A stretch of DNA of 64,000 bases from JBJYIN01 sp046237015 (GTDB lineage: Bacteria > Pseudomonadota > Gammaproteobacteria > Enterobacterales > Enterobacteriaceae): NCBI RefSeq assembly GCF_046237015.1, contig NZ_JBJYIN010000002.1, positions 186,001 to 250,000 of the forward strand. Reading direction: 5' to 3'. Below the pieces are notes generated by a model. That model had not been told where the DNA came from. It did not search any database and was given only the letters and a program-made list of their open reading frames with translations. A program made the translations under genes and the position numbers. Shown here piece after piece: positions 18,513-26,239 of this stretch. Each line of letters starts with the position of its first letter. Within the stretch, counting starts at the first letter, position 1.

Positions 18513-19012
18513 ATAGGAGAGTGAAGGGGAATTATCTAAATAAATATATTCAATACGATATGATTTACTAAAATAATTTCCCAATTAGTTAAAGAAAAAT
18601 AATTATCAGAAAAAATCGACATATGTCATTGATATCCTCATATGTAAAAAACACATAGCTTTTCAATTGCGGAACTAATAACGGCTCAATATTAAACCAC
18701 ACATCATCCTTATGCTACCAAATTTTTTGGTCCTTTTAGAACGGAAACTTTAAACCAATTATATCCGAATTCGTAGAAACTTCATCCAATAGTTAACTCA
18801 GTTCCGAGGCTATGCAGATTTGAAATGTCAGAAGCTTACCGCCGTGGATATTCTCATATCAAATTTAGTAATTGACTAGTAACACACCTTGAGACTAAAT
18901 TGCAGCCGAAAAAGTTCACGTCTGTATACAGGACTACCTATGAACCTGTCGCCCCTGAAAGGTACTTGCGATACCAGACAAGGGCTAACCTCAACGTTAC
19001 AAGGATAACGCT
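18513..19012. other. Intergenic region after the pentapeptide-repeat gene
   Basis: About 500 AT-rich bases with stops in all frames. I see no RNA gene or strong terminator in it. Confidence 0.4.
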
Positions 19013-19111
19013 ATGGCTGTCTGTCAGTTTACCTATTCCCCGCCTGAAAATCTGCATCTGGCTACTACTTTTTTGCCATATCCAGCAGAGGAGGCTTATC
19101 ATGTTCGATAA
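19013..19111 (+). CDS. Possible 32-residue leader peptide
   Basis: ATG frame preceded by AAGGA at good spacing; encodes MAVCQFTYSPPENLHLATTF and ends overlapping the start of the next gene by eleven bases. The ribosome site of the next gene lies inside it, so it may couple translation to that gene. No homologue recognised. Confidence 0.4.
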   Translation: MAVCQFTYSPPENLHLATTFLPYPAEEAYHVR

Positions 19112-19271
19112 CACACCTCTGGAACTGGAGGAAATCATCGATCAGTGTCGGGCATTAATTTATGCGGTTGTTGAGCTGGATGAGCCTAAAGCAAAAGAGA
19201 TCCTGTCTTTTGTTCTGTGGGAAAGGCTCAACACACTTCATCTGGCTTATCATAAAGAAGCTGTAAGCTAA
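19101..19271 (+). CDS. Small acidic protein, 56 residues
   Basis: MFDNTPLELEEIIDQCRALI followed by a mostly helical, acidic sequence with one Cys. I chose ATG 19101 because GAGGAGG lies ten bases upstream; a longer in-frame extension upstream has no ribosome site and atypical composition. Unknown family; its size and helix content fit a small regulator of the Hha or antitoxin kind, but no motif confirms this. A hairpin terminator follows. Confidence 0.55.
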   Translation: MFDNTPLELEEIIDQCRALIYAVVELDEPKAKEILSFVLWERLNTLHLAYHKEAVS

Positions 19272-19296
19272 TATTCCTCGTTCAGATTATAAAACG

Positions 19297-19322
19297 CTAA
19301 AAGGGCCTGATAGCCCTTTTAG
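19297..19322. terminator. Bidirectional terminator between small acidic protein and SRR pilin
   Basis: Perfect inverted repeat CTAAAAGGGC-CTGATA-GCCCTTTTAG, giving T runs in both directions. It ends both the plus-strand gene at 19101 and the minus-strand pilin operon. Confidence 0.85.
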
Positions 19323-19337
19323 TTGATTCTAATATGA

Positions 19338-20489
19338 TTATTTAGCCTGTAATTCACAACCACGACCGCATTTTTTATAAAGTGGCATATTTTTTATTTC
19401 AGCCTCAGTTAAAACAGAAGCGTCATAGTATATAGTTGGCGCGAAGAAGATGCTTAATATTTTATAAGAATAAGCAATCGGGTCGGCATTTAACTCTTTA
19501 TTTCTTTTACTCTTGCTACTACTATCAAAATAGCCAGCAGGAGACTCATCTTCTCCAGAAAAACTAATATAACGATTAAATTGTATAAACGCATAGTTGC
19601 CGCATATTTGGCCTGTTGGTGATGGACCTAAATTACATGTGCTTATTTCTTTTATACTATTTTTTATTTGTTCAACATCTGGAGTCGTCTTATTTTCTGC
19701 TGCTCCCTGACTGATCGACAAACTTGTTGAGATCGACGAGGAAGTCGAGGCTGATTTACTTGCCGATAACGAAGCCGATGTACTGGCAGATAACGATGCA
19801 GATTTGGACGCGCTTAGGCTTGCACTGGTGCTGGCTGATTTTGATGCCGACAGACTGGCGCTCGTTGAAGCACTTAAACTTGCCGATGTTGAAGCAGATT
19901 TAGACGCAGAGGTCGAAGCTGATTGGCTGGCACTGATACTGTTGCTCACAGAAGCACTGATTGACTGACTTGTGCTTGCTGACTTGGAAGCCGATACAGA
20001 TGCACTACTTGAAGCGCTCACGCTGGCCGACACTGAGGCTGATTTAGAAGCAGATACCGAATTTGATATAGACGATGATACCGACTTACTGGCGCTCACC
20101 GATGCCGATGTTGACGCTGATTTACTCGTAGACAGTGATGCAGACGTACTGGCAGATTTGGATGCAGAAGTCGATATTGCCGTGCTTGCTGCTACTTCGG
20201 CCTCAGAGCCTTCACGCAGTTCCCCAAGATTCAACGGAAAGGACAACGTGTTTTTTAAGATCTGCATAGAGATAGGATAGGTTTCCTGAACGCTTCCATC
20301 CGGCTTGGCACTCATCAGATAAGCATCTGCCGTGTTGAATATAGTACGAACCTGTTGAACGGTTTCCCTGACTGCCGCATCGTGTTTTTCATTACGATAA
20401 AAGCTTAATGCGGTGTAGGCAATACCCGAAGCAATCCCAAGCGCTAAAACAATCTCTAATACTGAATATCCCTTTTTGTTTATTATCAT
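19338..20489 (-). CDS. Type IVb-like prepilin with serine-rich repeat stalk
   Basis: 383 residues. The N terminus MIINKKGYSVLEIVLALG is a type IV prepilin signal: cleavage after Gly7, Glu at +5, then a hydrophobic helix to about residue 28. Residues about 30-100 look like a pilin alpha-helix region. Residues about 101-260 are an almost pure Ser-Ala-Ser-Lys/Thr/Val/Leu repeat (SASKSASTSASLSAS pattern) like serine-rich-repeat adhesins. The last 120 residues form a Cys-containing globular domain (STCNL, GQICGNY, KKCGRGC). Last of three co-directional genes, 11 bases after the preceding one, with AAGGA before ATG. Probably a minor pilin or adhesin displayed on a pilus; needs prepilin peptidase. 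I know no standard pilin with such an insert. Confidence 0.8.
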   Translation of the reverse strand: MIINKKGYSVLEIVLALGIASGIAYTALSFYRNEKHDAAVRETVQQVRTIFNTADAYLMSAKPDGSVQETYPISMQILKNTLSFPLNLGELREGSEAEVAASTAISTSASKSASTSASLSTSKSASTSASVSASKSVSSSISNSVSASKSASVSASVSASSSASVSASKSASTSQSISASVSNSISASQSASTSASKSASTSASLSASTSASLSASKSASTSASLSASKSASLSASTSASLSASKSASTSSSISTSLSISQGAAENKTTPDVEQIKNSIKEISTCNLGPSPTGQICGNYAFIQFNRYISFSGEDESPAGYFDSSSKSKRNKELNADPIAYSYKILSIFFAPTIYYDASVLTEAEIKNMPLYKKCGRGCELQAK

Positions 20490-20500
20490 AATATTTATCC

Positions 20501-21019
20501 TTATTTTATCGATAGCTGATGATTTTCTCTGGCCTGCATGGTTTTTCGATAAATTTCATAACTGACGTTTACGATATTTTCTTTTTCAGAAGAACCACCA
20601 GAGGAATGAACAATATCCCCCTCAGATTGATATAGGGTGTAGGTTTTCGGATAAACAAAATGGTTGACGACAATTGTGTTATCTTTTCCTGATTTACATA
20701 ATGCGGCTGTTTTATCCGTCACAACCGTGTTTCTGTTCCATGTGGTTCCTGAAGCCGGTGGTGTTAATGGCACATATTGATTATTAACCATCACTTCAAA
20801 ATGTTGACCTGCTAATTGTGTTGCCAATGTCGCACAGGACTTATCTGGCACATGGCTTAGCGTCAGTTTTAAAACATTAGCACCAATATATTCTGAATTA
20901 TATTCCAATAAATATAGGCTACCGATTGGCGCTTTGAAAATGCTATCGGACGACATAGTTTGTGATGTAAAACCACTGGCTAGAAATAAACATAGCCATC
21001 TTGCTCTCTTGAATATCAT
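20501..21019 (-). CDS. Secreted PilS-like protein without prepilin helix
   Basis: 172 residues with a conventional signal peptide (RARWLCLFLASGFTSQTMSS) instead of a prepilin leader. The body resembles the globular half of PilS type IVb pilins: LKLTLSHVPDKSCATLATQL, VMVNNQYVPL and ALCKSGKDNTIVV, with the two Cys expected for the pilin disulfide. A charged C terminus extends beyond the pilin core. AGGAG precedes ATG. It lies between the PilV-like and serine-rich pilin genes. It might cap, chaperone or decorate the pilus; the PilS relationship is my reading, not a search result. Confidence 0.65.
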   Translation of the reverse strand: MIFKRARWLCLFLASGFTSQTMSSDSIFKAPIGSLYLLEYNSEYIGANVLKLTLSHVPDKSCATLATQLAGQHFEVMVNNQYVPLTPPASGTTWNRNTVVTDKTAALCKSGKDNTIVVNHFVYPKTYTLYQSEGDIVHSSGGSSEKENIVNVSYEIYRKTMQARENHQLSIK

Positions 21020-21109
21020 ACATTCTCCTGAAGTTTATTACTGTATACTCAGGAGATAATCAATTTATTTGTTCTTGGCAAGGCGCTATTTATTATTTGT
21101 TTTGAAAAA

Positions 21110-22378
21110 TCATTCAGCTTTCACAATATAATTAAATGCCACATTCTTTGGTCTTGTTTCTAATCCCATAGAAGAAGCAGGAACATAATAAGTCATGCCG
21201 CTATGATGTCCTTTTAAATAGCCACCATAGTTAGGAACAACACTTCCTTCGCTTTGGCCTTCCTGATAGCTTAATAACGCTCTGTTATCATCCAACCCAC
21301 GTCCATTATCCCAGCCACGAATGAATACACCTCTTAAATCGGGTAAAAAACCTGTCGGATACGCTTTCGCCAATGATGGATAAGCGGATTTATTGAATGC
21401 CTGACCATTACAAACTAACCAGCCTATTGGTGGTGTGGCAGTAGGCCAAGGAATAGGACTCCCTACGGGAAAATCAGAAATGCTTTTCCATACGCCCGCT
21501 CGACAAATTAGCATCATACCATTGGCGTCTTTACTGATAAGCCCTGTAGATTCACAGGCTGCCCCTAATACCACCGTTGATGTCAGCTTTAAGTATTGGC
21601 CCGAAACCGTGCCATCAGATGAAATATTTCCTGATGCGGTAAGTGTTGTAGTTTGAATCACGCCTGATGCAGTAATATTTTTGGCATTATTAATGCTCTG
21701 GCCTCCCATATTCAGATCCCCTGTCATCGGGAGTGTGCCATCACGACGCAGGTAAACCGAATACATAGCGGAATCGTATCCAACACGGTAGGCCAACAAC
21801 CCTGCCTTATTAATCGCATTGTAATCCGCCGACGCTTCCGTCCATTGACCTCCGGTTCCTGATGCAACAGTAGCGGATTGCGTCATACCACTGTCAATTC
21901 CTGCTGCTTGCATAGCACGGCCTAACAGGTCATAACGAATACGGTTCCCCTCTGACCAAGGCAACGTTGTGATAACAAGTCCGTTAATAACGTAGTTGGG
22001 CGTAGTTCCTGCACGTTTTAACAGAATCTTATAAGAAGACTTTTGCATGTTGATACCAGTATGACCCGCAGGCAACAACCCTTCATTCACCAACGTCTGA
22101 TAAGTAATTTCACAGCCATTAGCCGAGCAGGTCCTCGGACCCGGATCGCAGGTTTGGCTACTACTGGATGAGAGCGTTGAAAGCTTGTCATAGCGGATGC
22201 TGATATAACGATTTACCGCTTCTCCCATCTGTTTCATCTGTGAACCTACGGTATTAGCCAAGATATTTTCTTGATCTTTTTTCATATCCTGAAACTTCAT
22301 GAATGCCATTGCAACACCGACGCCTAACACCAATGTTATTTCTAATAGAGAAAACCCTTTTTTATTTGTTACTTTCAT
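21110..22378 (-). CDS. PilV-like minor pilin, shufflon-type tip adhesin with collar domain
   Basis: 422 residues. KKGFSLLEITLVLG gives prepilin cleavage after Gly8 with Glu at +5. The middle (LPMTGDLNMGGQSINNAKNI and following TASG repeats, up to MMLICRAGVWKSI) matches the constant region of IncI1 PilV shufflon proteins. The C terminus, from about residue 315, is a phage tail-collar domain (PIPWPTATPPIGWLVCNG, LPDLRGVFIRGWDNGRG), an adhesin-type end. I chose ATG 22376-22378, preceded by AAGGA at seven bases, over ATGs 18 and 60 bases upstream. No rci recombinase or shufflon repeats are visible, so the tip looks fixed. Confidence 0.88.
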   Translation of the reverse strand: MKVTNKKGFSLLEITLVLGVGVAMAFMKFQDMKKDQENILANTVGSQMKQMGEAVNRYISIRYDKLSTLSSSSSQTCDPGPRTCSANGCEITYQTLVNEGLLPAGHTGINMQKSSYKILLKRAGTTPNYVINGLVITTLPWSEGNRIRYDLLGRAMQAAGIDSGMTQSATVASGTGGQWTEASADYNAINKAGLLAYRVGYDSAMYSVYLRRDGTLPMTGDLNMGGQSINNAKNITASGVIQTTTLTASGNISSDGTVSGQYLKLTSTVVLGAACESTGLISKDANGMMLICRAGVWKSISDFPVGSPIPWPTATPPIGWLVCNGQAFNKSAYPSLAKAYPTGFLPDLRGVFIRGWDNGRGLDDNRALLSYQEGQSEGSVVPNYGGYLKGHHSGMTYYVPASSMGLETRPKNVAFNYIVKAE

Positions 22379-22460
22379 TTCATCGTCCTTTTTCATTTTT
22401 ACGTACTCTTTAATTAACAAAAATAAAAATGGGGTCAAGATATCTATAATGGATTAATTG

Positions 22461-22484
22461 ATAAAAGGGTGAGCGCCCTTTTAT
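22461..22484 (-). terminator. Hairpin after the pilin remnant
   Basis: ATAAAAGGG-TGAGCG-CCCTTTTAT, perfect nine-base arms, directly after the stop of the PilS remnant on the minus strand. In intact pilus operons such a hairpin would lower expression of genes downstream of the major pilin. Confidence 0.7.
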
Positions 22485-22571
22485 TTACAATGAAGTGAAA
22501 GTAATCGTATTGCTGTTTCCACCAGACTGACACGATGATGCAATGGCTACCATATTTATATCACTGCTGAC
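22485..22571 (-). pseudogene. C-terminal remnant of a PilS-type major pilin
   Basis: Minus-strand frame of 28 codons ending ASSCQSGGNSNTITFTSL then TAA. The Cys followed by N-T-I-T-F close to the end is the usual C terminus of PilS type IVb pilins. A stop codon precedes it in frame and no pilin leader is found upstream, so the rest was deleted. It lies just upstream of the PilV-like gene on the same strand, where a major pilin gene could be expected. Confidence 0.65.
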
Positions 22572-22690
22572 TTTTTATAATAAGTACCTATGGAAAATCA
22601 ATAATTACATTAACAGCCAAGATAATAAGAAATACAGTCACATAAACAAAACCATATCGACCTTTTGTTATTTTTTTAATATGTTTCCTC

Positions 22691-22936
22691 TCAGAAATAT
22701 TTTTGAGCATTCTTTAAAAAACACCATAAACTGTTAGTTATCATCAGTACGATACCTAACAACATGAAAAACACACCAACCCCAGCAGCCCCCAAAGAAT
22801 ACAAAATAAGATGGCTTAAAAAATCATGACTGATATGGAAAAGTGCCCATCCCAAACCATATGGAACGATTAAAACGGCTAAAAATACTATTGTATAAAT
22901 AAATCCAGAGTAGATACCTAATTTTTCCCTCTTCAT
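22691..22936 (-). CDS. Small two-helix membrane protein
   Basis: 81 residues from ATG 22934-22936, which has an ideal AAGGAGG site six bases upstream; a longer frame would add 17 residues without one. Two or three hydrophobic helices (about residues 8-28, 38-50 and 50-70) and a positively charged C terminus. No family recognised. It is divergent from the H-NS gene. Confidence 0.6.
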   Translation of the reverse strand: MKREKLGIYSGFIYTIVFLAVLIVPYGLGWALFHISHDFLSHLILYSLGAAGVGVFFMLLGIVLMITNSLWCFLKNAQKYF

Positions 22937-23042
22937 TGTTTCCTCCTTAGTTATATTGATATATAATTTAACGTTGTTGATTGTCAAATTTTTGACCCAC
23001 TACTCAACAACAACCTATTTCTCTTTATCAGGATGGCCGACT

Positions 23043-23441
23043 ATGAGCGAAGCCTTAAAAGTATTAAACAATATTCGTACCCTGCGTGCTCAGGCGCGTG
23101 AACTTGATTTGGCAACATTAGAAGAAATGCTGGAAAAATTGACCGCGATTGTTGAAGACCGCCGTGAAGAAGAAGCCAACGCCCAACAACAAAATGCAGA
23201 ACGTCAGGCCAAGCTTGAAGCCTTCCGTGCTCAATTACTGGCTGATGGAATTGATCCGGCTGAACTGCTTGAAGGTATATCACCAAAATCTGCAAAAGCT
23301 AAACGTGAACCTCGTCCTGCTAAATATAAATACGTTGATGAAAATGGCAATGAGCAGACGTGGACAGGTCAGGGCCGTACTCCTAAAGTTATCAAGGAAG
23401 CGCTGGAAAACGATAATCGCCTAGAAGATTTTGAGATCTAA
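23043..23441 (+). CDS. Island-borne H-NS paralogue
   Basis: 132 residues, full-length nucleoid-associated silencer. The N-terminal oligomerisation domain MSEALKVLNNIRTLRAQARE is nearly identical to chromosomal H-NS, with a coiled coil to about residue 80. The C-terminal DNA-binding domain carries the AT-hook-like WTGQGRTP loop (about 112-119). The linker differs from core H-NS. Such horizontally acquired paralogues (Sfh and Hfp types) are known on plasmids and islands, where they silence incoming AT-rich DNA and mask it from host regulation. The core hns gene would be elsewhere. Confidence 0.92.
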   Translation: MSEALKVLNNIRTLRAQARELDLATLEEMLEKLTAIVEDRREEEANAQQQNAERQAKLEAFRAQLLADGIDPAELLEGISPKSAKAKREPRPAKYKYVDENGNEQTWTGQGRTPKVIKEALENDNRLEDFEI

Positions 23442-23462
23442 TAGTAGTAAAGGGGATAATAA

Positions 23463-24395
23463 ATGGATATAAAAGAATTTTCAGACGAAATTGAAACACT
23501 AAAAAAAGAAGCAAAAATCTTTTTTGACTTAGCAGGATTAGAGTGTGTTAATAAAGAAGAAGAATATCCATTCGTAAGAGCCGACAGAAATGTTTATTGG
23601 GAAACTCTTTCTCAAAAAACTCATAAGCAGTCACAAAAGACCCAAGAAAAACTTCTAGAAGTAATCGCCATAATTATACCTATACTTAAAAATTCCTCAT
23701 TACTTAATGATGCTGATGAGAAAGATGTAGGTATTTGTGCAAAACGTATGCGTGCTACACTTAGGCTTCGAAAATTTAAGTCTTGGGATATCGAGGTTCT
23801 TCATGATGAAGGCTCTGTCTTAGGGGTATCTCCCCCCGGACAATCCGAAGATAGATACAACTTCCCAGATGATGCAAGGAAAGAGTTCTTTGAATGTGTT
23901 GAACAACTAGAGGATATTCTGCAATTAATAAAATTAACGCCTACAAATATCCCTAATGGGTTAATTACAAAAAACCAAAATTTACCACAATCTTATAAGC
24001 CCAACACGGCTTTTATTATGATGTCAATCAATAATTCCCCTGAAAATGAAGATATTTATAATATATATAAAGAATGTTTTGATAAATTTGGAATTAAAGC
24101 CGTAAGAGCGGATGAGATCGAGCATGATGAAGTCATAACCAGCAAAATAATTGAAGAAATAAAATATAGTGAATTTCTTTTAGGAGATCTAACCGATGAA
24201 CGTCCTAGTGTTTATTACGAGATAGGATATGCCCATTCTTTAGGGCGAAGAGTTATTCTTTACAGGAAGTTTGGCACAAAAATTCATTTCGACTTAGCCG
24301 CTTACAATTGCCCTGAATACAAAAATAATACAGAATTAAAATCTTTGCTCATGAAAAGGCTTGAACAAGCGACAAACCGAAAACCTGACCAATAG
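23463..24395 (+). CDS. Protein with nucleoside-deoxyribosyltransferase/TIR-like C-terminal domain
   Basis: 310 residues in two parts. Residues 1-170 are helical with no family I recognise. Residues about 178-300 look like the nucleoside 2-deoxyribosyltransferase-like/TIR-like fold: AFIMMSIN first strand, FGIKAVRADEIEHDE, IIEEIKYSEFLLGDLTDERP and SVYYEIGYAHSLGRRVILY with the Glu of YYEIG as a likely catalytic acid. Related domains act on nucleotides or NAD and occur in anti-phage systems, which the island setting would suit. Starts 21 bases after the H-NS paralogue, so probably co-transcribed. The defence role is inference. Confidence 0.7.
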   Translation: MDIKEFSDEIETLKKEAKIFFDLAGLECVNKEEEYPFVRADRNVYWETLSQKTHKQSQKTQEKLLEVIAIIIPILKNSSLLNDADEKDVGICAKRMRATLRLRKFKSWDIEVLHDEGSVLGVSPPGQSEDRYNFPDDARKEFFECVEQLEDILQLIKLTPTNIPNGLITKNQNLPQSYKPNTAFIMMSINNSPENEDIYNIYKECFDKFGIKAVRADEIEHDEVITSKIIEEIKYSEFLLGDLTDERPSVYYEIGYAHSLGRRVILYRKFGTKIHFDLAAYNCPEYKNNTELKSLLMKRLEQATNRKPDQ

Positions 24396-24421
24396 TCATA
24401 ATTATTTTAATATAAATGGTA

Positions 24422-24448
24422 CCGACCTAGAAACAAGTTTTAGGTCGG
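24422..24448. terminator. Strong hairpin between convergent genes
   Basis: CCGACCTA-G-AAAC-AA-GTTT-TAGGTCGG, 8+4 base-pair stem between the ends of two convergent genes. No T run follows, so it may act as a processed 3' end or convergence block rather than a classical terminator. Confidence 0.55.
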
Positions 24449-24475
24449 CTCACCGTTCGGACGTGAAAAACATGA

Positions 24476-24760
24476 TTAGGACTTGGATTTATTTAAAACA
24501 TTTTCGATATAGTATTGGCCTTGTGCTTTATACCTTTCAATATCATTTTCATGAAGATTAGGGATATCGAGCAGAATCCCAAAAACTAACTCTTTATCTA
24601 CATAACCAATATCACATCCTAAGACTTTGGCAACCTCTGCACCGAAAATAATCTTCTGGCGTGTATTCTCTTTTTTCGTTTGTTGTTTCTTTTTGGCTTC
24701 CAAGAAGTATAGGCGTTCCTGTGCTGAAGCAATTTGCTGTTTGATGGTTTTTCTTATCAT
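24476..24760 (-). CDS. TraD-like relaxosome accessory protein
   Basis: 94 residues: a Lys/Gln-rich coiled N-terminal half (KQQIASAQERLYFLEAKKKQ) then KIIFGAEVAKVLGCDIGYV and ELVFGILLDI, the pattern of small conjugal transfer TraD proteins encoded with MobA/MobL relaxases. These are thought to help the relaxase at oriT. This is not the large TraD coupling ATPase. The cognate relaxase here lies about 1.8 kb away on the opposite strand, on the other side of the candidate oriT. Confidence 0.7.
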   Translation of the reverse strand: MIRKTIKQQIASAQERLYFLEAKKKQQTKKENTRQKIIFGAEVAKVLGCDIGYVDKELVFGILLDIPNLHENDIERYKAQGQYYIENVLNKSKS

Positions 24761-24778
24761 TGTTTCTCCTTTATAATT

Positions 24779-25072
24779 TTATTTATTATCAGCGTCCCAA
24801 TCCCAAAATGAATCTGAATGGTCGTTTTTAACTATCGGCTTTTTTGGTTTGTATGGAATATTTGTGTATTCGTATCCAGAGGCTATTCTTTTCTTTATGG
24901 ATTTAATACGAAAACGGAAATAATCCTTTTCTTCTTTTTTTCTAACTTCCTCTCTCTTTCTATTAATGATATCTGTTGCATGGGAATAAGCTTGTTCAAT
25001 ATTGGTGTAGATACCATCCTCAATTAATCGTCTTGCTACCCAATCAATGGCCTCATCATGATTTTTATGCAT
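24779..25072 (-). CDS. Uncharacterised 97-residue protein
   Basis: Highly charged. The N-terminal half (AIDWVARRLIEDGIYTNIEQ) looks helical, followed by a Lys/Arg/Glu run and a Pro/Lys-rich segment ending with Trp and acidic residues. No membrane segment. Transcribed with the TraD-like gene, 18 bases upstream of it, suggesting a role in mobilization or its control. GGAGA precedes ATG. Confidence 0.6.
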   Translation of the reverse strand: MHKNHDEAIDWVARRLIEDGIYTNIEQAYSHATDIINRKREEVRKKEEKDYFRFRIKSIKKRIASGYEYTNIPYKPKKPIVKNDHSDSFWDWDADNK

Positions 25073-25149
25073 ACTCTCTCCTTGTAATATTCAGTGCAAT
25101 TCAATTAACACATTTTGAATAATTATCAACAGGATAGAGAATTATATTT

Positions 25150-25254
25150 TTATCTGATAAACCACAAACTCAACAGCCCAATATTTATTCCCCAAGCCAC
25201 AGCATTTATTGTCATTAAAATTAATGCTGTTTCATCCAGTTCACCAAGCCTCAT
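25150..25254 (-). CDS. Small single-helix membrane protein, 34 residues
   Basis: MRLGELDETALILMTINAVA followed by a hydrophobic stretch ending WFIR. AAGGAG lies eight bases before ATG. One membrane helix with an acidic N terminus. Same strand as its neighbours. Function unknown; its size recalls toxin or holin-like peptides but nothing specific supports that. Confidence 0.5.
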   Translation of the reverse strand: MRLGELDETALILMTINAVAWGINIGLLSLWFIR

Positions 25255-25350
25255 GTTATTCTCCTTTTCTTTCACGTCTGTTATTGTTTACTTTATTTTT
25301 ATTGAAATGACAAATTATCATAATGAGGCCATAGTTATTAATTTATACAC

Positions 25351-25827
25351 TTACCACTTCACCATCCCATGATCGATACTTTTACCAAATTCTTTAATCA
25401 ATCCGTCATTTATGTATGATCTTATTTTTAGTTTTCGAAAATTAAACCCATAGGCTTCTTGTTGAAAAATAGTAATAACCATTGGAACGTCAGAATGCAC
25501 GCCCCTACCGCTATTTAGCCAATTAACTATTTTATCCAAAGCTATCTTCTTGAACTTTTCAACACCTGCATTAAATTGTATATCAGCATCCTCTATCACC
25601 TTTTCCATTTCACTGTTTATTTTATCGTTAGGATCACGTAAAAGAATTAAAGATACTTCTTCACCTATATCTCTTTTTATTTCTATAATCTCATCATTAT
25701 ATGTTTTTATGATTTCCTTTAACTCATCATAAAATTTACCATAAAAATAGAAATCTCGTGTTATGCATAAATTGATATGCTCAAACGGTTTCTTTGCTTT
25801 TATTGGTCTCTCATCTTTTTTATTCAT
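25351..25827 (-). CDS. Uncharacterised 158-residue protein
   Basis: Soluble, mainly helical, with a charged coiled segment (KEIIKTYNDEIIEIKRDIGE) in the first half and a mixed C-terminal region (SDVPMVITIFQQEAYGFNF). A weak AAGGATAAATATA precedes ATG. First gene of the leftward mobilization cluster that also includes the TraD-like gene. I do not recognise it. Confidence 0.55.
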   Translation of the reverse strand: MNKKDERPIKAKKPFEHINLCITRDFYFYGKFYDELKEIIKTYNDEIIEIKRDIGEEVSLILLRDPNDKINSEMEKVIEDADIQFNAGVEKFKKIALDKIVNWLNSGRGVHSDVPMVITIFQQEAYGFNFRKLKIRSYINDGLIKEFGKSIDHGMVKW

Positions 25828-25884
25828 TATATTTATCCTTTAGTTCGATGACTATACTGGTTTTATTCGATATGGTTATCTTTG

Positions 25885-25972
25885 TCAAAAGCAGCACTTT
25901 GTGGTTGTCGCAAACAATCACATCGCTGAAAACAGAGCCTGCCCCTGTTAATATTGGATTTGTCCAATCATG
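25885..25972. repeat. Structured direct repeat, copy A
   Basis: About 80 bases resembling copy B at 32617 (shared AGCAGCACTT, ACAATCAC and GCCCCTGTTAAT blocks). It can form three successive hairpins: GTGGTTGT/ACAATCAC, AACAG/CTGTT and ATTGGA/TCCAAT. Copies A and B bracket the relaxase-to-RepL core and point the same way. Confidence 0.75.
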
Positions 25973-26239
25973 GTTTTTAGTTAGATATTTTGCTAGTGCT
26001 CACTTACGTAAAATAGGTCAGACCATAAAAGATAATTGTGATAAAATGAAGAGGAAAATGAAATTTAAAAACATAGTGTGCAAAACCACCCTGTGCTTAA
26101 AACCTCGATCTCTCCGCGTTACTTATTTTTGTTAACTAGTGCTTTTGTTTTCACCTGTTAAATTTTATTCTGATTTTCATGGCTAGCCTGTGAATTGTGC
26201 AACAGGGAAAACTATCTAACAAGCCTCTTATTTTCTGTT

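Noticed and set aside
19740..20190. Possible CRISPR or tandem DNA array in the serine-rich region
   Set aside because: The DNA repeats follow the codon-level Ser-Ala-Ser pattern with no fixed repeat and spacer lengths.
19972..20280. Plus-strand frame rich in Asp, Ala and Leu within the repeat pilin
   Set aside because: A by-product of the Ser-Ala-Ser repeat read on the opposite strand.
25115..25372. Plus-strand frame of 85 codons
   Set aside because: It is antisense to the better-supported 34-codon membrane gene and reads as low-complexity hydrophobic text without a ribosome site.
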